A DNA stretch of 5,568 nt from the NCBI GenBank assembly GCA_019114015.1, contig DXGG01000010.1, forward strand, positions 1 to 5,568, written 5' to 3'. The first letter of the stretch is position 1. Every line of letters begins with the position of its first letter. Below are positions 1-5,568 of the stretch, one piece after another. The DNA comes from Candidatus Onthomorpha intestinigallinarum. GTDB lineage: Bacteria > Bacteroidota > Bacteroidia > Bacteroidales > P3. The notes under the pieces were generated by a model, which did no database searches, was not told the DNA's origin, and saw only the letters and a list, made by a program, of their open reading frames with translations. The position numbers and the translations under genes were made by a program.

Positions 1-1
1 G

Positions 2-2212
2 AATATTCTGCCATTGAAGTTCATCCAGAAGAGTTTTGAACAGGGTTTCATAGACAATGACGAGTCTTTGCTTTTTTTTACCGATCATCAGCTCTTCAAT
101 CGCTACCACAAGTATAAGATAAGGGACGGCAAAAGTCAGCAGGAAAAACTGACGATGGAGGAATTGCTCAGTCTGAAGCCGGGAGACTATGTAACGCATA
201 TAGATTACGGAGTGGGAAAGTTTGCAGGGTTGGAAAAAATAGACAACAACGGCAGGAAACAGGAAGCAATCCGACTGGTGTATAAGGACAACGACATATT
301 GTATGTGTCTATACATGCTCTGCACAAGATAAGCAGATATGTCGGAAAGGAAGGCACCGAACCCAAACTGAACAGACTCGGTTCAAACACATGGAACAAC
401 CTGAAGAACAAGACAAAGCAGCGGGTAAAAGACATAGCCAAGGAGTTGATAGCCCTTTATGCCAGACGCAAGGCCTCCGTCGGATTCGCCTTTTCGGCGG
501 ATACTTATCTGCAACATGAACTGGAAGCCTCGTTCATGTATGAGGATACACCGGACCAATACAAGGCCACCCGGGCCGTCAAACACGACATGGAGTCTTC
601 TCATCCCATGGACAGACTGATTTGCGGCGATGTGGGATTCGGAAAAACCGAGGTGGCAATACGGGCAGCCTTCAAGGCGGTATGCGACGGCAAACAGGTC
701 GCAGTTTTGGTTCCGACAACCATTCTGGCATTCCAGCATTGGAAAACCTTCTCGGAAAGACTGAAGGACATGCCTTGCAATGTGGATTATTTGAACAGAT
801 TCCGTTCGGCAAAGGAAAAGAAACAGGTACTCGATGATCTGGCCCAAGGCAGAACGGATATATTGATAGGAACGCACATAATAGTCGGAAAGGATGTGAG
901 ATTCAAGGATTTGGGTTTGCTTATCATAGACGAGGAACACAAATTCGGAGTGGCGATAAAGGAAAAACTGAAAAAACTCAAGGTAAACATAGATACCCTT
1001 ACGCTTACGGCAACGCCGATACCGAGAACGTTGCAGTTCTCACTTATGGGGGCGAGGGATTTGTCCATAATCAACACTCCGCCGCCAAACCGCCAGCCGG
1101 TGGAAACGGAAGTCACGGTATTCAACGAGGAATTGATAAGGGATGCGATAATGTTTGAACTGTCAAGGGGCGGACAAGTGTATTTCGTTCACAACAGAGT
1201 GCAGAACATAATGGAGATTTCATCGTTGATTTCCCGTCTTGTACCCGATGCAAGAGTGGTTGTGGGACATGGACAGATGAAAGGAGAGGAACTTGAGGAA
1301 ATAATGATGGATTTCATAGAGGGAAGATATGACGTGTTGGTTTCCACCACCATAGTCGAGAACGGACTGGATATACCGAATGCAAATACCATGTTCATAA
1401 ACGATGCACAAAACTACGGTCTTAGCGATTTGCATCAGTTGAGAGGCAGGGTGGGAAGAAGCAACAAGAAGGCTTTCTGTTATCTTCTTGCACCTGACGT
1501 ATCTCTGTTGACACCCGAAGCGGGCAAAAGGCTGAAGGCAATAGAGGATTTTTCGGCAATAGGAAGCGGTTTTTCGATAGCGATGAGAGACCTTGACATT
1601 AGAGGAGCGGGAAATATACTCGGAGCCGAACAGAGCGGATTCATATCGGAAATAGGTTTTGAAATGTATCATAAAATACTGGATGAGGCGATAGAGGAAT
1701 TGAAAACGACCGAGTTCAGAGACCTTTTTGCAGAGTCTTTGGCCGAAAGGGAATACTACGTCAAGGATTGTGTCATTGAAACAGACCTTGAGATACTGAT
1801 ACCCGACACTTACATAAGCAACGTGGTTGAAAGGCTCAAGATATACAAGCAGTTGGACGGAATGGAGAATGAAAGCGAGCTGGAGAACCTGAAAAGGGAA
1901 CTGACGGACCGCTTCGGCAAGATACCAAAGGAAACGACGGATTTGTTCGAAATAGTAAAACTGCGTTCATTGGCAAAGAAAACGGCCGTTGAAAAGTTGA
2001 GTATCAAACGCGGAAAGATGAGTGCCGTGTTCGTTTCGGACAAGGATTCTCCGTTTTTCTCGAGCGAGTTGTTCGCAAATCTGATAAAGTATATTCAGAT
2101 GTATCCCCAAAAGTGTTCCTTGCAGGAAACGGAGGACAAACTTGTGTTCAGCGTTGCGGGAATTACGGATATATACAAGGCAGTGAAGGTTTTCGGGGAC
2201 ATTACCGCTTGA
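2..2212 (+). CDS. mfd: Transcription-repair coupling factor Mfd, C-terminal part (5' end cut by window edge)
   Basis: Mfd is a cytoplasmic ATP-dependent DNA translocase that removes RNA polymerase stalled at lesions and recruits UvrA for nucleotide excision repair. The frame is already open at base 2, so the TTG at 14 is not the start; 736 codons are present against roughly 1,100 in the family, so the UvrB-like N-terminal modules lie off the window. Visible in order: the CarD-like RNA polymerase interaction domain from about 173 (LKPGDYVTHIDYGVGKF); the TPDQ motif near 551; Walker A GDVGFGKT at 626-649; the DEEH box at 929-940; TATPIPRTL at 1007-1033; GHGQM near 1265; TTIVENGLDIP at 1346-1378; QLRGRVGRS at 1436-1462; the RecG/Mfd-type segment ending DLDIRGAGNILG..QSG near 1639; and the C-terminal TRCF domain from about 1799. 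No frameshift or lost catalytic residue is seen. RecG is excluded by the CarD-like and TRCF domains. It converges on panB across 119 bases. Confidence 0.97.
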   Translation, partial: NILPLKFIQKSFEQGFIDNDESLLFFTDHQLFNRYHKYKIRDGKSQQEKLTMEELLSLKPGDYVTHIDYGVGKFAGLEKIDNNGRKQEAIRLVYKDNDILYVSIHALHKISRYVGKEGTEPKLNRLGSNTWNNLKNKTKQRVKDIAKELIALYARRKASVGFAFSADTYLQHELEASFMYEDTPDQYKATRAVKHDMESSHPMDRLICGDVGFGKTEVAIRAAFKAVCDGKQVAVLVPTTILAFQHWKTFSERLKDMPCNVDYLNRFRSAKEKKQVLDDLAQGRTDILIGTHIIVGKDVRFKDLGLLIIDEEHKFGVAIKEKLKKLKVNIDTLTLTATPIPRTLQFSLMGARDLSIINTPPPNRQPVETEVTVFNEELIRDAIMFELSRGGQVYFVHNRVQNIMEISSLISRLVPDARVVVGHGQMKGEELEEIMMDFIEGRYDVLVSTTIVENGLDIPNANTMFINDAQNYGLSDLHQLRGRVGRSNKKAFCYLLAPDVSLLTPEAGKRLKAIEDFSAIGSGFSIAMRDLDIRGAGNILGAEQSGFISEIGFEMYHKILDEAIEELKTTEFRDLFAESLAEREYYVKDCVIETDLEILIPDTYISNVVERLKIYKQLDGMENESELENLKRELTDRFGKIPKETTDLFEIVKLRSLAKKTAVEKLSIKRGKMSAVFVSDKDSPFFSSELFANLIKYIQMYPQKCSLQETEDKLVFSVAGITDIYKAVKVFGDITA

Positions 2213-2237
2213 AGTTTTTTTGTTTTCGGATATTCAA

Positions 2238-2281
2238 AAAATGGAATCAAGTTTCAATTTTCTGAAACTTGATTCCATTTT
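2238..2281. terminator. Bidirectional intrinsic terminator between mfd and panB
   Basis: The arms at 2238-2256 and 2263-2281 are perfect reverse complements over 19 bp, with a six-base loop (ATTTTC). The outer ends of the stem are A on the left and T on the right, so a transcript from either strand ends in U residues: AAAA/TTTT close the stem, and an A run begins at 2236 just outside it. It sits 25 bases after the mfd stop and 50 bases beyond the panB stop, which suits two converging genes. The stem is AT-rich, so its strength rests on length rather than GC content. The role is inferred from structure and position. Confidence 0.8.
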
Positions 2282-2325
2282 GTTGGAATTTGATTCTGTT
2301 TTTATGGAATTTGATTTGGCCGGGA
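2242..2325. repeat. Degenerate 21-bp tandem repeat overlapping the terminator
   Basis: Units can be set at 2263, 2284 and 2305 with an exact 21-base period. The 12-mer TGGAATTTGATT is identical at 2284-2295 and 2305-2316, and the unit at 2263 has TGAAACTTGATT (10 of 12). By hand, 2263-2283 matches 2284-2304 at 15 of 21 positions, and 2284-2304 matches 2305-2325 at 14 of 21. A weaker unit at 2242 (12 of 21) keeps the TGGAAT start and the T run. The right arm of the terminator is therefore one repeat unit and its left arm falls in the weak unit. Function is unknown; slippage duplication in a non-coding spacer is the plain explanation. Confidence 0.5.
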
Positions 2326-2331
2326 CGGGTT

Positions 2332-3150
2332 TCAGTACTGCTCCGACCGGTTAGGGAAGTCGGATGTTTTCACATCGTTTACATAGCGTCCCACGGCATC
2401 CGTTATTTCTTTTCCGAGGTTAAGATACCTTCTTAGGAAACGCGGAGAGAATTCCTGCGTTATTCCAAGCATGTCATGCAGTACAAGCACCTGACCGTCC
2501 ACGTCTCCGCCGGCACCTATTCCTATCACGGGTATTTTCAATTCCTCGGCTATTCTGGCGGCAAGCGAAGAGGGTACCTTCTCAAGGACAATGGAAAAGC
2601 AGCCTGCATCTTCCAGTATGTGGGCATCGCGTACGAGTTTTTCTGCTTCCTGTTCCGAGGTGGCTCTTACCGCGTATGAACCGAACTTGTTGATGGATTG
2701 CGGCGTAAGACCGAGGTGTCCCATAACGGGAATGCCGGCCGAAAGGATTCTTTTTACCGATTCGAGTATTTCTTCACCTCCTTCTATTTTCACCGCATTG
2801 GCTTCGGTCTCCTTCATCATTCTTATCGCTGAACAGAGTGCCTCTTTGGAATTGCCCTGATAGGTTCCGAATGGAAGATCGACCACAACCAATGCTCTTT
2901 TGCAGGCACGCACCACGCTCGAAGCATGATAAATCATTTCGTTAAGAGTTATCGGCAGTGTGGTTGAGTATCCCGCCATAACGTTTGCGGCAGAGTCCCC
3001 TACCAGTACGACATCGGCCTTGGCCATGTCGACAAGTGTTGCCATAGAGTAGTCGTAGGCCGTTATCATTGCTATTTTCTCGCCTTTGTCAGCCATTGTC
3101 TGCAAGGTCTTTACGGTTATTCTTTTGGTGTCTTTTATCGCTGTTGACAT
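2332..3150 (-). CDS. panB: 3-methyl-2-oxobutanoate hydroxymethyltransferase (ketopantoate hydroxymethyltransferase) PanB
   Basis: PanB transfers a hydroxymethyl group from 5,10-methylenetetrahydrofolate to 2-oxoisovalerate, giving ketopantoate, the first committed step toward pantothenate and coenzyme A, in the cytoplasm. The product is 272 residues, close to the usual 260-280. Family motifs, numbered from the chosen start: TAYDYSMA at 30-37; VGDS with the metal ligand Asp52 (50-53); DLPF with Asp91; VKIEGGE with Lys121 and Glu123; GHLGLTPQS with His145; VLE with Glu190, the counterpart of the E. coli catalytic Glu181; and VIGIGAG further on. All key residues are present, so it should be active. 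The start is ATG at 3150-3148. The open frame continues to a GTG at 3204, but that lies upstream of the -7 promoter element at 3175-3182, so it is rejected. No panC or panD is adjacent. It is convergent with mfd and divergent from ruvA. Confidence 0.97.
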   Translation of the reverse strand: MSTAIKDTKRITVKTLQTMADKGEKIAMITAYDYSMATLVDMAKADVVLVGDSAANVMAGYSTTLPITLNEMIYHASSVVRACKRALVVVDLPFGTYQGNSKEALCSAIRMMKETEANAVKIEGGEEILESVKRILSAGIPVMGHLGLTPQSINKFGSYAVRATSEQEAEKLVRDAHILEDAGCFSIVLEKVPSSLAARIAEELKIPVIGIGAGGDVDGQVLVLHDMLGITQEFSPRFLRRYLNLGKEITDAVGRYVNDVKTSDFPNRSEQY

Positions 3151-3174
3151 TTTCGCTCGTTTTGTTTTTCGCCG

Positions 3175-3182
3175 CAAAAGTA
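3175..3182 (-). promoter_or_regulatory. panB promoter, Bacteroidota -7 element
   Basis: Read on the minus strand the site is TACTTTTG followed by CGGC, a match to the Bacteroidota -7 consensus TAnnTTTG. Its last base is 24 bases from the panB ATG, so transcription should start near 3167-3170 with a leader of about 17-20 bases. No clear TTG/TTTG -33 element is seen at the expected spacing; a run of seven A on this strand (3189-3195) lies just upstream instead. The leader reads GAGCGAAA before ATG, a poor Shine-Dalgarno match. Assignment rests on motif and position. Confidence 0.68.
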
Positions 3183-3256
3183 CTAATGTTTTTTTATTGT
3201 GCACGTTTTTATGCCATATTTATTGGCAGACCATGACCGCATTCGACAATTATTCG

Positions 3257-3264
3257 TACTTTTG
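3257..3264 (+). promoter_or_regulatory. ruvA (and probably ruvA-sprA) promoter, Bacteroidota -7 element
   Basis: TACTTTTG followed by TTGC fits the TAnnTTTG consensus and is the same octamer used for panB on the other strand. It ends 18 bases before the ruvA ATG, which would put the start of transcription near 3269-3272 and leave a leader of only about 11-14 bases. No convincing -33 TTTG is found; a TTGG at 3223-3226 is too far upstream. Because no similar element is seen in the 19 bases between ruvA and sprA, this promoter may also serve sprA. Confidence 0.62.
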
Positions 3265-3282
3265 TTGCAAAATAAACCGTTT

Positions 3283-3861
3283 ATGTTTGAATTCTTTGAA
3301 GGTCCTTTCGATGAGATTACGCCTTCTTATGTCGTTGTGAATTGTGCTGGCATAGGTTACAGGATAGAGATTTCGCTCACGACATATTCTGCATTGAAAA
3401 ACAAGGAGCGTGCAAGAGTTTTCGTTCATCACATAGTGAGGGAGGATGCCCAGTTGTTGTACGGTTTTTCCACTGTCGGAGAAAGACGTTTGTTCAGGGC
3501 GTTGACGAGTGTGTCCGGAATAGGGGCCAATACTGCGAGAATGATGCTTTCATCCATGAATACCGAAGAACTGGTCAGGGCTGTGGTGGAGGAGAATATA
3601 GGTGCGATAAAGTCTATAAAGGGTATAGGACAGAAAACGGCCCAAAGGGTTGTGGTGGAATTGAAGGATACTCTTTCCAAATTCGAGATTTCGGATATTC
3701 CTTTTGTAAATCATAATAAAAACAAGGAGGAAGCGTTATTAGCTTTACAGACATTGGGATTTAATAAACTGCTTGCAGAGAGGGCGTTGGACAAATTGAT
3801 TCAGGCGGAAGGGGAAAAAAGCGTTGAGGATTTGATAAGAATGGCTTTAAAGGTCTTGTAG
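3283..3861 (+). CDS. ruvA: Holliday junction branch-migration protein RuvA
   Basis: RuvA binds four-way Holliday junctions as a tetramer and loads the RuvB motor for branch migration, with RuvC cutting the junction; it acts on DNA in the cytoplasm. The product is 192 residues, normal for Bacteroidota. Domain I (about 1-62) is the OB fold, including CAGIGYRIEIS and the REDAQLLYGF stretch with the acidic-pin residues Glu54 and Asp55. Domain II has two helix-hairpin-helix motifs, SVSGIGANTA near 76-85 and SIKGIGQKTA at 111-120. After a polar linker (about 132-147), domain III (148-192, EEALLALQTLGF to the end) is the RuvB-binding part. The start is ATG 3283, giving the usual RuvA beginning MFEFFEG; a GTG at 3199 in the same frame would place 28 unrelated residues and the -7 element inside the gene. 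No ribosome binding site is visible. sprA follows after 19 bases. ruvB and ruvC are not in the window. Confidence 0.96.
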   Translation: MFEFFEGPFDEITPSYVVVNCAGIGYRIEISLTTYSALKNKERARVFVHHIVREDAQLLYGFSTVGERRLFRALTSVSGIGANTARMMLSSMNTEELVRAVVEENIGAIKSIKGIGQKTAQRVVVELKDTLSKFEISDIPFVNHNKNKEEALLALQTLGFNKLLAERALDKLIQAEGEKSVEDLIRMALKVL

Positions 3862-3880
3862 CCCTTGTTCGTTTTTGTGT

Positions 3881-5568
3881 ATGAGTTTTTTTGTTGGAAG
3901 ACATATAACACATTTACTGTTTGTTGCATTTGTTTTTTCATTTGCATCCGTTACGGCGCAGACTGACAGTTTGCGTTATTCCATAGATTCAGATTCCGAC
4001 AGTCCTTTGTATTTGCAGACTCCAGAAAACGTCACTTCATCTGTAGAATACGACCCTGTAAAGAACGAATACGTTTTGATAAAGCGTGTCGGGGATTTGG
4101 TGATAGAAAAGCGTATCTTGTCCTTTTCGGAGTATCAGAACTATGATATGGACAAGATGATAAGCGATTATTGGAAGAATCGTTCCGCAACGGCCAAGGT
4201 GAGTGCCGGTTCCACGGAAGGGGTATTGGGAAATCTGATACCGCAACTGAGGGTCAACAGCGAGTTGTTTGAAACCATATTCGGTGGTCAGACCATAGAC
4301 ATAAGGCCGAGCGGAAATGCGGAATTGAAGTTCGGAATCATAAACAACAGAAATGAGAATCTGGCTTTGAGCGAGAATCAGAGAAGTGTCACCAGTTTCG
4401 ATTTTGACATGAATTTTCAGTTGAACGTAATGGCCCAGATAGGAACGGCCATCAATTTCAACTTCAATTACAATACCGAAGCCACGTTTGATTTTGAAAA
4501 TGAGTTAAAGCTGAAATACGAGGGTAAGGAGGACGATATAGTTCAGTTGATAGAGGGAGGAAATATCAGTTTTGCCCTTCCGCTTACTCTGATTCAGGGA
4601 AGTCAGTCTCTTTTCGGGGCGAGAACCAAGCTAAAGTTTGGTAACCTGACATTGGATGCAGTCTTTTCGCAACAGAAATCGGAATCGAGTACGGTTACCG
4701 TTCAGGGCGGTGCGCAGATGCAGGAGTTCAATTTCAAGGCGGACGACTATGACGAAAACAGACACTTCTTCATTGCGCAGTACTTTTACGACAACTACAA
4801 CAATGCTATGAGTACGCTGCCCATAATCAATTCCAATGTTGTCATAACTAAAATAGAGGTTTGGAGAACCAATATAGGTTCGGCCGTCACCAACAACAGG
4901 AATCTGGTTGCCTTTGCCGATTTGGGAGAATCGAAGCCTTACGGGCAGAATCCGTCGATAGAGTTGCCGGGAGGGTCGGTTTTGCCGGACCAGAAACGTT
5001 CCAACCGTCTTCTTGATGTGATTGATGTCAATACGTTGAGAAGCATAAACAACATAAGTTCATATTTGCAGAGTTTGGGGTTTGTTTCGGGACAGAATTA
5101 CGAAAAGGTGGAGAGTGCGAGAAAGCTCTCGTCGTCGGAATATACGTTTAATTCACGGTTGGGATTTATTTCGTTGACACAGGCCTTGAGAGCTGATCAG
5201 GTTCTGGCGGTTGCGTTCCGTTATCAGATAGTTGGCGACACCACGACTTATCAGGTGGGGGAATTTTCAGACGAAGGGGTTGCCGATCCCAATACTTTGG
5301 TGGTAAAGTTGTTGAAGAGTTCTTCGCTCAATGTCAGGAATCCCATGTGGAAGTTGATGATGAAGAATGTTTACCGTCTGGACGCTTATCAGATATCGGA
5401 AGAGGATTTCAGACTCAACATATTGTATCAGGCGGATGAAGACGGAGTTCAGACAGGTTATTTTCGGGACGGTGAAAAGAGCGGAACTCCGCTTTTGCAG
5501 GTCTTCGGACTGGATCGTATGGACAATCAGCAGAACATGTATCCTGATGGAGTGTTTGACTTTTTGGA
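3881..5568 (+). CDS. sprA: Type IX secretion translocon / gliding-motility protein SprA (Sov), N-terminal part (cut by window edge)
   Basis: SprA (Sov in Porphyromonas) is the giant outer-membrane beta-barrel through which type IX secretion substrates leave the cell; in gliding species it also exports the adhesins. The frame stays open from ATG 3881 to the end, 562 codons of a protein usually above 2,000 residues. Residues 1-26 are a signal peptide: Arg7 and His8, a hydrophobic core (LLFVAFVFSFAS), and VTA before a likely cut at Ala26/Gln27. The mature N-terminus is Ser/Asp-rich, then come family segments YDPVKNEYVL (57-66), LRVNSELFETIFGG (123-136), IDIRPSGNAELKFG (139-152), alternating strand-like sequence (173-214), GNISFALPLTLIQGSQSLFG (227-246), FSQQKSES and DDYDENRHFFIAQYF (288-302). 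These match the N-terminal SprA repeat region as I recall it. ATG 3881 is chosen because it opens directly onto the signal peptide; no ribosome binding site is visible. The short gap to ruvA suggests co-transcription. Confidence 0.95.
   Translation, partial: MSFFVGRHITHLLFVAFVFSFASVTAQTDSLRYSIDSDSDSPLYLQTPENVTSSVEYDPVKNEYVLIKRVGDLVIEKRILSFSEYQNYDMDKMISDYWKNRSATAKVSAGSTEGVLGNLIPQLRVNSELFETIFGGQTIDIRPSGNAELKFGIINNRNENLALSENQRSVTSFDFDMNFQLNVMAQIGTAINFNFNYNTEATFDFENELKLKYEGKEDDIVQLIEGGNISFALPLTLIQGSQSLFGARTKLKFGNLTLDAVFSQQKSESSTVTVQGGAQMQEFNFKADDYDENRHFFIAQYFYDNYNNAMSTLPIINSNVVITKIEVWRTNIGSAVTNNRNLVAFADLGESKPYGQNPSIELPGGSVLPDQKRSNRLLDVIDVNTLRSINNISSYLQSLGFVSGQNYEKVESARKLSSSEYTFNSRLGFISLTQALRADQVLAVAFRYQIVGDTTTYQVGEFSDEGVADPNTLVVKLLKSSSLNVRNPMWKLMMKNVYRLDAYQISEEDFRLNILYQADEDGVQTGYFRDGEKSGTPLLQVFGLDRMDNQQNMYPDGVFDFL

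Noticed and set aside
383..940. 185-codon open frame on the minus strand within mfd
   Set aside because: It is antisense to conserved Mfd motor motifs, resembles no known family, and the plus strand coding explains the region fully.
1220..1672. 150-codon open frame on the minus strand within mfd
   Set aside because: Antisense shadow of the second RecA-like motor domain; no promoter or recognisable protein features.
14..2212. TTG at 14 as the start of the first gene
   Set aside because: The frame is open to the window edge and the protein begins in the middle of Mfd, so the true start is upstream of the window.
2591..2860. 89-codon plus-strand open frame opposite panB
   Set aside because: Lies antisense to the panB catalytic core and has no motif or start signal of its own.
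3151..3204. 18-residue N-terminal extension of PanB from a GTG at 3204
   Set aside because: The extension has no family resemblance and spans the -7 element at 3175-3182; the ATG at 3150 gives a standard PanB start.
3199..3282. 28-residue N-terminal extension of RuvA from a GTG at 3199
   Set aside because: RuvA proteins begin at the M(F/Y)EF segment coded at 3283, and the extension covers the ruvA -7 element. The back-to-back GTG starts for both genes come from one GTGCAC palindrome at 3199-3204.
3342..3716. 124-codon plus-strand open frame overlapping ruvA
   Set aside because: Alternate-frame shadow of ruvA; the ruvA frame encodes a complete, conserved protein across the same bases.
3862..3880. 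Possible separate promoter or ribosome binding site for sprA
   Set aside because: The 19 bases contain no TAnnTTTG element and no purine-rich stretch; they are T-rich.
4037..4246. 69-codon minus-strand open frame within sprA
   Set aside because: Antisense to a conserved N-terminal SprA segment; no sign of an independent gene.

Overview
The window is an ordinary chromosomal stretch from a member of the Bacteroidota, probably order Bacteroidales or a close relative. Three things point there. It carries the start of sprA, the outer-membrane translocon gene of the type IX secretion system, which is known only from this phylum and its near relatives. Both visible promoters have the phylum's TAnnTTTG -7 element. 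No gene start has a convincing Shine-Dalgarno sequence, as is usual in the group. Isoleucine is mostly encoded by ATA although the DNA is not AT-rich. The genus cannot be fixed from the sequence.

Layout. Bases 2-2212 (+) are the C-terminal two thirds of mfd, the transcription-repair coupling factor; its N-terminus lies beyond the left edge. Bases 2213-2331 separate mfd from the convergent panB and hold a perfect 19-bp stem-loop that can end transcription from both sides, overlapped by a degenerate 21-bp tandem repeat. Bases 2332-3150 (-) are a complete panB (ketopantoate hydroxymethyltransferase). Bases 3151-3282 are a divergent promoter region with the same -7 octamer, TACTTTTG, on each strand. 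Bases 3283-3861 (+) are a complete ruvA, followed after 19 bases by sprA, which starts at 3881 with a signal peptide and runs off the right edge.

How the genes relate. mfd and ruvA both act in DNA maintenance (coupled repair and Holliday-junction processing) but are in separate transcription units. panB makes the pantoate precursor of coenzyme A and stands alone, with no panC or panD in view. The tight ruvA-sprA spacing with no visible internal promoter suggests that the first T9SS component is transcribed from the ruvA promoter.

No RNA gene, insertion sequence, CRISPR array, phage remnant or defence system is visible. I found no clear case for a wholly new system here. The observations most worth a second look are the ruvA-sprA linkage, the divergent promoter architecture with very short leaders, the repeat-embedded terminator, and the ATA preference.
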